From assembly GCA_963807085.1 (NCBI GenBank), contig CAWEBB010000022.1:1-64000 (forward strand): 64,000 nucleotides of DNA, given 5' to 3'. This document shows, piece after piece, positions 51,527-60,351 of the stretch (within the stretch, counting starts at the first letter, position 1; every line of letters starts with the position of its first letter). The DNA is from JACKII01 sp963807085. GTDB taxonomy: Bacteria; Pseudomonadota; Alphaproteobacteria; Bin95. The notes below the pieces were generated by a model. The model was not told the origin of the DNA. It did not search any database and worked only from the letters and a program-made list of their open reading frames with translations. The position numbers were made by a program, and so were the translations under genes.

Positions 51527-52588
51527 TTATCGATTGTGGCGCGGCATCAGCGCCCAGTAGTCCAGGTCCAGCAGCACGGCAGGGTCGTGGCGGCCATCGG
51601 CCCCCCTGGGCGCGAAGTCGTCACCGGCGGGGCGGTCTTTTAGTGCCACCAGCCGCAGTCGCAGAGCGCCGAGACCGGGCGCGGCGGTCTCGGCCTTGTC
51701 CAATACCTCGCTCCACGCATAGACCGTGTCGCCGGCAAAGGCAGGCGCCGTGTGGCTGCCGGCGTTGATGGCCGCGATGCGGCAGGCATTGGCGAGGCCG
51801 TTGAAGCTGAGCGCGCGGGCCAAGCTGATGATGTGGCCGCCATAGATCAGGCGTTTGCCGAAGCGGCTGTCCTGTTGGGCGACAGCATTGAAATGCACGC
51901 GCGCCGTGTTCTGATAGAGGCGCGTCGCCAGCATGTGCTCGGCATCTTCCAGCGTCATGCCGTCGATATGGTCGATCCGCTCGCCGATGGCGTAATCTTC
52001 CCACAGCGCGTTCGAGCCGCTGGCCGCCGTGTCGAAGCCGCCGGGCGGAGGCGCCGGATCGCAGACCAGGTCGGCCGCGGCGACGGCTTCCGGCAGGTCG
52101 GGCACCGTCGTTTTGTTCCGCGAGGGTGTTGAGGGATCGCGTTTGTGCACCATCACCCAACGGACGAAACGCAGAACCGGCTCGCCATGCTGGTTCGGGC
52201 CTTCCGTCCGCACATAGACGACGCCGGTCTTGCCGTTTGTATTCTCCCGCAGGCCGATAACGGTGGAGGATGCGCCGAGCGTATCGCCCGGGTAGACCGG
52301 CCGCAGGAAACGGCAATCCGCGTAGCCCAGATTGGCGACGGCATTGAGCGAGATATCGGGCACGGACTTGCCGAAGACCAAGTGAAACACCAACAGATCG
52401 TCGATTGGCGCGCGCCCATAGCCCATGGCTTCCGCGACCGTGTCGGCCGATTGGAGCGCGAAGCGGCCACCATAGAGGGCAGTGTACAGTGCCACGTCGC
52501 CCGTTGTCACCGTACGCGGCGTCGGGTGGGTGATCGCTTGACCCAGGCTAAGGTCTTCGAAGAAATTGCCAGTGAACGCTTTGCTCAT
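51527..52588 (-). CDS. mch: Mesaconyl-CoA hydratase (double MaoC domain)
   Basis: A 353-residue two-hotdog protein from MSKAFTGNFFEDLSLGQAIT. HPTPRTVTTGDVALYTALYG, DDLLVFHLVFGKSVPDISLN, AVANLGYADCRFLRPVYPGD and NGKTGVVYVRTEGPN are the signature of mesaconyl-CoA hydratase. The second half has QNTARVHFNAVAQQDSRFGK, with YGGHIISLARALSFNGL. It hydrates mesaconyl-C1-CoA to beta-methylmalyl-CoA, the substrate of the adjacent lyase. The start is fixed by the conserved N-terminus; an open extension to 52705 reads through AT-rich upstream sequence. MeaB at 11.7 kb belongs to the same physiology. Confidence 0.92.
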   Translation of the reverse strand: MSKAFTGNFFEDLSLGQAITHPTPRTVTTGDVALYTALYGGRFALQSADTVAEAMGYGRAPIDDLLVFHLVFGKSVPDISLNAVANLGYADCRFLRPVYPGDTLGASSTVIGLRENTNGKTGVVYVRTEGPNQHGEPVLRFVRWVMVHKRDPSTPSRNKTTVPDLPEAVAAADLVCDPAPPPGGFDTAASGSNALWEDYAIGERIDHIDGMTLEDAEHMLATRLYQNTARVHFNAVAQQDSRFGKRLIYGGHIISLARALSFNGLANACRIAAINAGSHTAPAFAGDTVYAWSEVLDKAETAAPGLGALRLRLVALKDRPAGDDFAPRGADGRHDPAVLLDLDYWALMPRHNR

Positions 52589-52688
52589 CGGTCCGTCAGT
52601 GTCGCAGGCGGGCGGGTGTGCGGTGCAGCATACCATAGGCATTTTCAAGCCCTCACGCAACTGCCCCCAATCGCTGAAGAGCAATAAA

Positions 52689-53939
52689 ATGACTAAAAAT
52701 AGCAAAGAAGCAACGCGAAAATTACCAATAATAGATTTATGTCGAAATTTTGATTTGAAAGTTGTGTCTGCAGCCTTTTTGGCGGATCCCTATCCGACCT
52801 ATACCGCGTTGCGGCAAACGGAACCCGTCAAGCGTCTGCCGGACGGATCGTTCTTCCTGACCCGCTATGCCGATTGCCTGGCTGTCTACAAGGATCACAC
52901 ACGCTTCCTCTCCGACAAGCGACAGGCATTCCGGCCGGTGTTTGGCGACTCGCCGCTCTACGAGCACCACACCACCAGCCTGGTTTTCAACGACCCACCG
53001 CTGCACACCCGGGTGCGTCGGCTGCTGACGCCGGCGTTTACGCCGCGGGCGCTCGCCGCGCTGCGTGCCCGGGTCGAGGCGTTCGTCGATGGCATGCTCG
53101 ACCGGGCGGCGGCGAACGGCGAATGCGATGTGATTGCGGACTTGGCCGCGGCCCTGCCGATCCGGTTGATCGGCGACATGCTGGGCGTGCCGTCCGGCGA
53201 GCGCGGACCCCTGCGCGCCTGGTCGCTGGCGATCCTGGGCGCGCTCGAACCCGACCCCTCGCCGGAACGCCTGGCCGAGGGGAACGAGGCGGTCGAGGAT
53301 TTCAAGCGCTATCTTGCCCACCTGTTCGCGCGCCGCCGCCGGGGCGAACTGCCCTCAGACGACGGCGAAATCCTCTCCAAACTGATGGCGGAAACGGCAG
53401 AAGGCGACCGGCTGACCGAGCCGGAGCTGCTGCACAACTGCATCTTCCTCCTGAATGCCGGTCACGAGACCACCACCAATTTGATCGGCAACGGCGTCGA
53501 GGCGCTGTTCCGCTTTCCAACCGAGCATCGGCGGCTGCGCGAGGACCCCGGCCTGATCGAAAGCGCCGTCGAGGAGTTCCTGCGCTTCGAAAGCTCCAAC
53601 CAGCTGGGCAACCGTCAGGCGGCGGAAGATTGCGCGATCGGCGGTGTCGCCATCCCGAAAGGCGCCTAGCTGCATCTCTGTATCGGCGCGGCCAACCGGG
53701 ACCCGGATGCGTTTGCCAATCCGGAGTGCCTGGATATCGGCCGGCAACCGAACCGGCACCTGGCCTTCGCGAGCGGCATTCATATCTGCGCGGGCGCCTC
53801 GCTCGCCCGGATGGAGGGCCAGGTCGCAATCGGCAGGCTGGTGCAACGCTTCCCGAAGCTGCGCCCGGCCCGCGAGCCGGTGCGGGGCGGCCGGGCGCGC
53901 TTTCGGGGGTTTTCAAGCCTGCCGGTGCGGATAGACTGA
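52689..53939 (+). pseudogene. Cytochrome P450 with an amber codon
   Basis: A P450 of 416 codons from MTKNSKEATRKLPIIDLC, interrupted by TAG at 53667-53669 (codon 327). The I-helix AGHETTTN, the K-helix EEFLR (ExxR) and, after the stop, the heme loop FASGIHICAGASLARMEGQ are present. Around the stop, IPKGA-stop-LHLCIGAANRDP matches the usual IPKGTQLHL segment, so CAG has become TAG by one base. Without read-through the product would lack its heme cysteine and be inactive. A point mutation or read error is the simplest reading. The first 80 bases of the gene are strongly A+T-rich compared with the rest. Confidence 0.82.
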
Positions 53940-53966
53940 CCATCGGCGGAAGATTGGAGGCGCGCC

Positions 53967-54653
53967 ATGGGCGACACACACATCAATGCCGACTTCACGC
54001 GGCGCGTGGTTCTGGACACCGGGGCCATGCCCTGGATCCCCTCGCCAATGGCCGGCGTGGAACGGCGGATGCTGGACCGGATCGGCGGGGAGGTGGCACG
54101 GGCGACCTCGATCGTGCGCTATGCCCCCCGCAGCGCCTTCTCCCCGCACGAGCATGCGCTGGGCGAGGAGTTTTTGGTGCTTGACGGCGTCTTCCAGGAC
54201 GAGCACGGCGATTTCGGGCCCGGCTTCTATGTCCGCAACCCGCCCGGCAGCCGCCATACGCCGGCGAGCGCGCCCGGCTGCACGATCTTCGTCAAGTTGC
54301 GCCAGATGCGGGACGACGGGTTGGAGCCTCTGGTTCACATCGACACCGCGGCCGGTCAATGGCAGGCGACACGCTGTCAGGGCTACGAGCGCCAGGTGCT
54401 CTACGCGCCGTCGGACGGGCGCGAAGCCGTCGCGTTGGAGCGGCTGGCGCCCGGCATCGACCCCGGCGAGCGGTTTTTGCCGGGAGGCGAGGAGATCCTG
54501 GTCTTGCAAGGCACTTTGCGGCAGGCGGGCGGGGCGCACGGCCCCGGCTGCTGGATCCGCAATCCGCCTGGTGCGCGCCTCGGCTTGGCCACAGGACCGG
54601 ACCGGGGCTGCACGTACTGGGTGAAGCGGGGGCACCTGCCGCCGCGGATGTAG
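53967..54653 (+). CDS. ChrR-like cupin protein (two cupin domains)
   Basis: A 228-residue protein with two ChrR-type cupin barrels. The first has SAFSPHEHALGEEFLVLDGV with the metal histidines and glutamate, then FQDEHGDFGPGFYVRNPPGS and H. The second repeats PGERFLPGGEEILVLQGTLR and HGPGCWIRNPPG but lacks the HxH pair. ChrR-like cupins occur in anti-sigma factors and as stand-alone sensors or enzymes. No sigma factor gene is adjacent, so an enzymatic or sensory role is open. It follows the P450 by 27 bases. Confidence 0.85.
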   Translation: MGDTHINADFTRRVVLDTGAMPWIPSPMAGVERRMLDRIGGEVARATSIVRYAPRSAFSPHEHALGEEFLVLDGVFQDEHGDFGPGFYVRNPPGSRHTPASAPGCTIFVKLRQMRDDGLEPLVHIDTAAGQWQATRCQGYERQVLYAPSDGREAVALERLAPGIDPGERFLPGGEEILVLQGTLRQAGGAHGPGCWIRNPPGARLGLATGPDRGCTYWVKRGHLPPRM

Positions 54654-54673
54654 GGCTCGCCGATCGCAGCAGA

Positions 54674-55213
54674 TCAATAAGCCACGGCCGTCCGCCGTTG
54701 GCTCTGAAAATAGCTGGACGCCTCTTCCAAGGTCACCTGTCGCCCGACCAACGGTTCCGGCGCGCGGGGCACGCGGGAGCGGACCAGGTTCCAAAAGCGC
54801 TCTATCGCTTGCAGGTGCTTGCTCACATCCGCCAGCACCGCTTCCTCGATTTCGGCTTCATGTAACAGACCGGCATGCCGCTCGAACATGGTGTCCAGCA
54901 CGCGCCAGAATTTTTCACCCTTCTCGGTCAGGCGGACATGGATCGAGCGGCGGTCGTGTTCCGCCCGCTGTTGGCTCAAATAACCGGCCTCGACCATCTT
55001 CTTCAGGTTATAGGAGACGTTGGAGCCCAACAGATAGCTGCGCTCCGTCAATTCGCCGACGCTGATTTCGTCGCCGGCAATGTTATAGAGTATAAGACAT
55101 TGGACGTTGCTGATGTCGCGCACCCGCATGGCGTCCAATTCGGTTTTTAGCACCTCCAGAAAGAGGCGATGCAAGCGCTCGATGTTCGAGACGCACTCCA
55201 GGTAATGCTGCAC
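54674..55213 (-). CDS. MarR-family transcriptional regulator
   Basis: A 179-residue winged-helix regulator. The DNA-binding core is VRDISNVQCLILYNIAGDEI, SVGELTERSYLLGSNVSYNL with KKMVEAGYLSQQRAEHDRRS (recognition helix and wing), then IHVRLTEKGEKFWRVLDTMF. It probably binds as a dimer and responds to a small ligand such as an aromatic or acyl compound. It is convergent with the cupin gene. It follows the 3-hydroxyisobutyrate dehydrogenase on the same strand by about 85 bases and may regulate that operon. Confidence 0.92.
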   Translation of the reverse strand: MQHYLECVSNIERLHRLFLEVLKTELDAMRVRDISNVQCLILYNIAGDEISVGELTERSYLLGSNVSYNLKKMVEAGYLSQQRAEHDRRSIHVRLTEKGEKFWRVLDTMFERHAGLLHEAEIEEAVLADVSKHLQAIERFWNLVRSRVPRAPEPLVGRQVTLEEASSYFQSQRRTAVAY

Positions 55214-55297
55214 GGTTTTGGTCCTTCATTGCTGAACCCCTCTGCACTTGGGATGAACCGTACGGCATTTGCCTGAAAGCCTGCTGAATTTTCGCGG

Positions 55298-56203
55298 TTA
55301 ATTCTTGGTGTTTTTTTGCAACATCCGAATGATGCCGGACATATCGTCTTCGGCCATGCCCGCCAGGCAATAGAGCCGGAACAACTGGGCCGCCGTTGCA
55401 CCCATGGTGAGCGGCACGCCGGTAGCAACGCCCGCTTCCATGGCGAGCCCCAGGTCCTTCGAGAGCATCGCGCCCGTAAAGCCCGGTTTGTAGCCGTTGT
55501 TCGCGGGCGCGCCTTCGGAAAGGCCGGGCACCGGATTATAGGTGCTGAGCGCCCAGCTATTGCCGGAACCCGCGCTGGAGACCTCTTTCAGGATGGCGGG
55601 CTCGATGCCCAACTCCTCAATCAGGGTCATGCCCTCGGCCACACCGGCCAGGTTCACCGCCAGCATCATGTTGTTGCAGATCTTGACCGCCTGCCCGGCA
55701 CCGGCTTCGCCGCAATAGACGACCTTGCCGCCGACCACTTCCAGATACGGCTTGGCCTGCTCATACACCTGCTTCGGCCCGCCGACGATCATGGTGAGCG
55801 TGCCGGCGACGGCGCCGCCGGTGCCGCCGGTGACGGGTGCCTCGATCATGGGCAGGCCACGTTCCGTTGCCTTTGCCGCCACCTCCCGGGCCGAGGCCAC
55901 ATCAATCGTGGAGCAGTCGATCAGCAATGTGCCGTCATCCGCTGCGTCGATGACGCTACCCTGCTCGCCCTTGGCGCCATAGACGCCACGCACGTGCGGG
56001 CCGGCGGGCAGCATGGTGATGACTACCTCCTGGCCTTTCGCACAGGCGGCAGCGCTTTCGGCGGCGGTGCAACCGTTCGCCTCCGCCGCTTTCACGGATT
56101 CAGGCGACAGGTCGAAGACGGTAACGGTGTGGCCGGCCTTGATCAGATTGGCGGACATCGGTCCGCCCATATTGCCGACGCCGATAAAGCCGATGCGAGC
56201 CAT
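55298..56203 (-). CDS. mmsB: 3-hydroxyisobutyrate dehydrogenase
   Basis: A 301-residue beta-hydroxyacid dehydrogenase from MARIGFIGVGNMGGPMSANL. The substrate segment APVTGGTGGAVAGTLTMIVG and the catalytic lysine in GQAVKICNNMMLAVNLAG are characteristic. The C-terminal GFTGAMLSKDLGLAMEAG is typical of MmsB. It oxidises 3-hydroxyisobutyrate to methylmalonate semialdehyde in valine catabolism. The ATG at 56203 starts the conserved Rossmann fold. With the acyl-CoA dehydrogenase and HIBYL-CoA hydrolase upstream it makes a valine-degradation block. Confidence 0.92.
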   Translation of the reverse strand: MARIGFIGVGNMGGPMSANLIKAGHTVTVFDLSPESVKAAEANGCTAAESAAACAKGQEVVITMLPAGPHVRGVYGAKGEQGSVIDAADDGTLLIDCSTIDVASAREVAAKATERGLPMIEAPVTGGTGGAVAGTLTMIVGGPKQVYEQAKPYLEVVGGKVVYCGEAGAGQAVKICNNMMLAVNLAGVAEGMTLIEELGIEPAILKEVSSAGSGNSWALSTYNPVPGLSEGAPANNGYKPGFTGAMLSKDLGLAMEAGVATGVPLTMGATAAQLFRLYCLAGMAEDDMSGIIRMLQKNTKN

Positions 56204-56297
56204 GACGGGTTCCTGTTTCGGTTTCGAAACGACAGGCTCGCACAATATGCGGTCGCCCGCCGGTCTGCAACGAAGGACCGGCGGGCGACATTATCGG

Positions 56298-56675
56298 TCA
56301 GTCGGTATTGAGCGATTTATCCGATTTTCCGGTCTTCGGATCCCTGCCTCGCCATTCGTGCGGGACGTGCACGTCCCGAGCGATCGCGGCGGCCGCCTCG
56401 ATCATGTCGTTGGTCCGGGCCATATAGTCTTCTAACGCGCGCTCATAGTAGCGCTGAATCACTTCGCTGGCTTCGACCGGGCTTTTGGTGGTCCAGATCT
56501 CCTGGGAAGCCTGCATGTTGGCGTTCATCCGCTTGTTCATGAATTCCAGCATTTCGGCCTGCATGGTGACGGTCTCCCGCATCATGCGGCCGAACAGGCC
56601 GTCGAAGCCATTGGCGAAGGGAATATCCATGTTCATGAGCATTTTGGGCAGGGGCTGAGAGGTGTTTTGGGTCAT
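56298..56675 (-). CDS. Phasin-like protein
   Basis: A 125-residue, mostly helical, charged and methionine-rich protein starting MTQNTSQPLPKMLMNMDIPF. FGRMMRETVTMQAEMLEFMN and RYYERALEDYMARTNDMIEA form amphipathic helices as in phasins, which coat polyhydroxyalkanoate granules. I make this call on general features; similarity is weak. Location inside the valine block would fit polymer from branched acyl-CoAs. The start at 56675 is followed by a convincing helix; an open extension to 56777 has poor sequence. About 220 bases (56676-56895) before it hold no gene. Confidence 0.5.
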   Translation of the reverse strand: MTQNTSQPLPKMLMNMDIPFANGFDGLFGRMMRETVTMQAEMLEFMNKRMNANMQASQEIWTTKSPVEASEVIQRYYERALEDYMARTNDMIEAAAAIARDVHVPHEWRGRDPKTGKSDKSLNTD

Positions 56676-56895
56676 GGGGCTTCCTTGTTTCGGCTCGTTG
56701 TCATCCACCTCATTAGCCATGTGGGGATTTACAACCGTTACGCTAGACGTACTAATTCGTTCTGCTTCCGAGTTCACGCACGGAACTTCTTTAGGAGCAT
56801 TGATCTGATCAACCGGTGAATAACCGACTGACGGATCACGCGACTTTTCTTGAACGGCGATCTATTCCCGCCGCTCGGGCGCCTCGAAGGTCAGT

Positions 56896-57942
56896 TCACC
56901 CGCGGCCGCCGGCAGAAAATAGCTTTGCTACCCGCTCCTCCGTCACGCCGGCATGGGTGGATGGCTCCCAATTCGGCATATTGTCCTTATCGACGATGAG
57001 CGCGCGGATGCCTTCGAAAAAATCATGGTCGGCGCAAAAGGCTTGGGAGAGCCGGAATTCCATCGTCAGCACGTCCGCCAGGCTCATGTCCTTGCCACGC
57101 CGCAGTTGCTCCAGCGCCACTTTCAGAGAGGTCGGCGCCTTGCCGGCCATGGCCTTTGCCCATTTCTGGGCGTTGTCGCTTTCGTCCTTGAACAGGGCGT
57201 TGAGGATTTCCTCTACCGTCTCGCCCCCGAACAGCCGGTCGATTTCCGGTTGCAGGGTAGTGATGTGGGCGGCGGGCGGTTTGTCCGCGAACACCTCCAG
57301 CACGCCCATGACCGCGGCGCGGCTGGCATTGGGCTCCAGGGTCGCCAGCACCTCCGCCGCATCCTCCAGCCGTTCCTGCGGGATATAGACATCCGCCAAG
57401 CCGACCGCGCAGCAGTCCGCGGCGTTCAGCCGGGCGCCGGTCATCGCCAGATAGACGCCGAGCCGCCCCGGCAGCCGGGGCAGAAACCAGCCGCCGCCCA
57501 CGTCCGGGAAGAAGCCGATGCCGGTTTCCGGCATGGCGAAGCTGGTATTCTCGGTCGCGACTCGTACGCTGCCCAGCAACGAAACGCCCACGCCGCCGCC
57601 CATGACGATGCCGTCCATGAAAGCGACATACGGCTTCGGGTAGTGGTGGATGCGCCAGTTCAGGATATATTCGTTCCAGAAGAACGTGGCGGTGTAGGGA
57701 TTGCCGCGTTCGCGGTAGAGCCGCTCGATATCGCCGCCGGCCGCAAAGGCGCGCCCGCCCAGCGCCGGCCGGACCACGACGCAGCCGACGCTGGCGTCGT
57801 CCGCCCATTCGACGAGCTGCTGGTCCATACGATTTACCATGTCCAGGGTCAGCGCGTTCAGTGCCTTCGGACGGTTCAGCGCGATCTCGGCAAGCGAGCC
57901 TGTCTGCTCGAAATAGATCTCGTCGTTGGTTTGGTCGGTCAC
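56896..57942 (-). CDS. 3-hydroxyisobutyryl-CoA hydrolase / enoyl-CoA hydratase family
   Basis: A 348-residue crotonase from a GTG (57942) overlapping the acyl-CoA dehydrogenase stop (GTGA). GGRAFAAGGDIERLYRERGN, YPKPYVAFMDGIVMGGGVGV, FAMPETGIGFFPDVGGGWFL and the C-terminal SLADVLTMEFRLSQAFCADH are typical of HIBYL-CoA hydrolases, which are longer than ordinary enoyl-CoA hydratases. It removes CoA from 3-hydroxyisobutyryl-CoA in the valine pathway. Longer upstream open sequence is out of place over the dehydrogenase end and is rejected. Confidence 0.92.
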   Translation of the reverse strand: MTDQTNDEIYFEQTGSLAEIALNRPKALNALTLDMVNRMDQQLVEWADDASVGCVVVRPALGGRAFAAGGDIERLYRERGNPYTATFFWNEYILNWRIHHYPKPYVAFMDGIVMGGGVGVSLLGSVRVATENTSFAMPETGIGFFPDVGGGWFLPRLPGRLGVYLAMTGARLNAADCCAVGLADVYIPQERLEDAAEVLATLEPNASRAAVMGVLEVFADKPPAAHITTLQPEIDRLFGGETVEEILNALFKDESDNAQKWAKAMAGKAPTSLKVALEQLRRGKDMSLADVLTMEFRLSQAFCADHDFFEGIRALIVDKDNMPNWEPSTHAGVTEERVAKLFSAGGRG

Positions 57943-59087
57943 GCGTTCATTTCCTGCAACAAGCGGCGGGCGATGATGACCCGCATGATTTCGTTGGTCC
58001 CTTCCAGAATCTGATGCACGCGGGTGTCGCGCACATAGCGTTCCAGCGGGAAGTCCTGCAGATAGCCATAGCCCCCGTGGATTTGTAGGGCCTCGTTGCA
58101 AATGGCAAAGCCCGCATCGGTCGCGAAACGCTTGGCCATGGCGCAATAGAGGGTCTTTTCCGGATGGTCGGCGTCCACCGCCCGGGCCGCCCGGTGGATC
58201 ATCAGGCGCGCCGCGTCCAAATCGGTCGCCATGTCGGCAAGCTTGAACTGCAGCGCCTGGAAGTCCGCGAGCCGCTGGCCGAATGCCTTGCGCTCGACCA
58301 TGTAGTTCTTAGCCGCATCCAGGGCGGCGCGGGCCGCGCCAATGGAGCAGGCGCCGATATTGATGCGGCCGCCGTCAAGCCCCGCCATGGCGATCTTGAA
58401 GCCGTCGCCCTCCCCGCCAATCAGGTTGTCGGCCGGCACGCGGCAGTCGTCGAACAGCACCATCGCCGTCGGCTGGGAATTCCAGCCCATCTTCCGCTCC
58501 TGCTCGCCAAAGGAGAGGCCGGGCGCGTCCTTCGGGATTGCCAGGCAGGAGATGCCGCGCGGGCTGTCATCGCCGGTGCGCACCATAGAGAGATAGAGGT
58601 CGGTGCTGCCCGCGCCGGAAATGAACGCCTTGCCGCCGTTCAGGACATAGTGATCGCCGTCGCGCACCGCGCGTGTTTTCAGCGCCGCCGCGTCGGAGCC
58701 GGCGCCGGGCTCGGTCAGGCAATAGCTCGCCAGCGTTTCCATGCTGCAAAGACCGGGCAGGAAGCGCTGCCGCTGCTCTTCCGAGCCGAAGCGGTCGATC
58801 ATCCAGGCGGCCATATTGTGGATCGAGATATAGGCAGCGGTGGACGTGCAGCCTGCCGCCAGTTCCTCGAAGATCACCGCCGCGTCGTGGCGGCTCAGCG
58901 ACGAGCCGCCCACATCGTCCCGCACATAGATGCCGCCGAAGCCCAGCGCGGCTGCCTGGCGCAATTCCTCCACGGGAAAGATTTTTTCGGCGTCCCAGCG
59001 CGCGGCGTTGGGCGCGAACACTTCGTCGGCAAAGCCGCGGGCGGTATCCTGAAAGGCGAGCTGGTCTTCGTTCAGGTCGAACGGCAT
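57939..59087 (-). CDS. Acyl-CoA dehydrogenase (isobutyryl-CoA type by context)
   Basis: A 382-residue flavoenzyme from MPFDLNEDQLAFQDTARGFA. ASYCLTEPGAGSDAAALKTR (FAD/substrate), NGGKAFISGAGSTDLYLSMV and the C-terminal RDTRVHQILEGTNEIMRVII (catalytic Glu in ILEGTNE) are the family signature. It oxidises acyl-CoA and passes electrons to ETF. Overlap with the HIBYL-CoA hydrolase supports isobutyryl-CoA as substrate; sequence alone does not decide. The start is the conserved MPFDL; an open extension to 59159 is rejected. The gene is divergent from hemB. Confidence 0.92.
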   Translation of the reverse strand: MPFDLNEDQLAFQDTARGFADEVFAPNAARWDAEKIFPVEELRQAAALGFGGIYVRDDVGGSSLSRHDAAVIFEELAAGCTSTAAYISIHNMAAWMIDRFGSEEQRQRFLPGLCSMETLASYCLTEPGAGSDAAALKTRAVRDGDHYVLNGGKAFISGAGSTDLYLSMVRTGDDSPRGISCLAIPKDAPGLSFGEQERKMGWNSQPTAMVLFDDCRVPADNLIGGEGDGFKIAMAGLDGGRINIGACSIGAARAALDAAKNYMVERKAFGQRLADFQALQFKLADMATDLDAARLMIHRAARAVDADHPEKTLYCAMAKRFATDAGFAICNEALQIHGGYGYLQDFPLERYVRDTRVHQILEGTNEIMRVIIARRLLQEMNA

Positions 59088-59222
59088 GGGCGGGGCTCCT
59101 TTGCGGCCCACAGCGGCGGCCCAACGGCCTGCGCCGAAGGGCTCATTGCTATTTGCCAATGTGGCGGCACCATGCCGGCTATTCCATAGTTATGCTGCGT
59201 TCGTAGATACAGGGCCGATCCG

Positions 59223-60230
59223 ATGGCATTGCAATTTCCCTCCGCTGGTTATCCCAACACCCGCATGCGCCGCAACCGCCGCGATGCCTGGACCCGGCGG
59301 CTGGTCGCGGAAAACACGCTGTCGGTGGACGATCTGATCTGGCCGATCTTCGTGCGCGAGGGCAGCGATCTGATGGAGCCGGTCGACAGCATGCCGGAAC
59401 AGTTTCGCTATTCCCCCGACCGGATCGTGCAGCCGGTGCGCCAGGCCTATGAGCGCGGCATTCCCGCAGTCGCCATCTTCCCGCTGATCGACCCGAGGCT
59501 GAAAACGCCGGACGGGGCTGAGGCGGTGAACCCGGAGAACGCGCTCTGCGATGCCGTGCGCCGGATCAAGGACGCGGTGCCGGATATCGGCATCATTTGC
59601 GACGCGGCGCTCGACCCCTTTACCAGCCACGGCCATGACGGCGTGATCGAGGATGGCTATGTGGTGAACGACCATACGGTCGAAATCCTCTGCCGCCAGT
59701 CGGTGATCCAGGCGCAGGCCGGCTGCGACGTGATCGCGCCGAGCGACATGATGGACGGCCGCATTGGCGCGATCCGCCAAGCGCTGGACGCCGAAGGTTA
59801 CGACCACGTGCGGATTTTGTCCTATGCCGCCAAGTACGCGAGCGGCTTCTTCGCGCCGTTCCGGGATGCGGTCGGCTCGGCGGCAAACCTGGGGACGGCG
59901 GACAAGAAGACCTACCAGATGGACCCCGCCAACTCCGACGAGGCCCTGCGCGAAGTGGCCCTCGACCTGGCCGAGGGCGCGGACATGGTGATGGTGAAGC
60001 CGGGCCTGCCCTATCTGGACATCATCCGCCGCGTGAAGGACGAGTTCGGCGCGCCGACCGTCGCCTATAACGTCAGCGGCGAGTACTCGATGCTGAAGGC
60101 GGCGGCGATGCAGGGCTGGCTCGACTATGACCGGGTGATGATGGAAACCCTGATGAGCTTCAAACGCGCCGGCGCCGACGCTGTGTTAACCTACGCCGCC
60201 ATGGAGGCGGCGGTATTGCTGGAGGGGTAG
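59223..60230 (+). CDS. hemB: Delta-aminolevulinic acid dehydratase (porphobilinogen synthase)
   Basis: A 335-residue HemB. DDLIWPIFVREGSDLMEPVD, IPAVAIFPLIDPRLK, CDAALDPFTSHGHDGVIEDG (metal region), ILSYAAKYASGFFAPFRDA and MVMVKPGLPYLDIIRRV (Schiff-base lysines of the A and P sites), and YNVSGEYSMLKAAA are all clear. It condenses two aminolevulinate molecules to porphobilinogen in tetrapyrrole synthesis. The metal region has aspartates where the zinc-type enzyme has cysteines, so Mg dependence is likely. No other heme genes are adjacent. Confidence 0.96.
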   Translation: MALQFPSAGYPNTRMRRNRRDAWTRRLVAENTLSVDDLIWPIFVREGSDLMEPVDSMPEQFRYSPDRIVQPVRQAYERGIPAVAIFPLIDPRLKTPDGAEAVNPENALCDAVRRIKDAVPDIGIICDAALDPFTSHGHDGVIEDGYVVNDHTVEILCRQSVIQAQAGCDVIAPSDMMDGRIGAIRQALDAEGYDHVRILSYAAKYASGFFAPFRDAVGSAANLGTADKKTYQMDPANSDEALREVALDLAEGADMVMVKPGLPYLDIIRRVKDEFGAPTVAYNVSGEYSMLKAAAMQGWLDYDRVMMETLMSFKRAGADAVLTYAAMEAAVLLEG

Positions 60231-60351
60231 GCGGGACCGGTCGGTTGCTGGTTATGCCTGATCTGGCTCCCTCCCTCCGCCCCGCATGTTCAAATCTCTG
60301 ATCTTGAATTAGTATTAAGCCTTGCTGTCTCTGACATAAGGTATTTTCCAA

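Noticed and set aside
53667..53669. Pyrrolysine or other amber recoding in the P450
   Set aside because: The aligned residue is an ordinary Gln position outside the active site and TAG is one step from CAG; nothing favours recoding over mutation or error.
53967..54653. Anti-sigma factor ChrR
   Set aside because: The cupin halves are ChrR-like, but the N-terminal zinc-binding anti-sigma domain and an adjacent ECF sigma gene are both absent.
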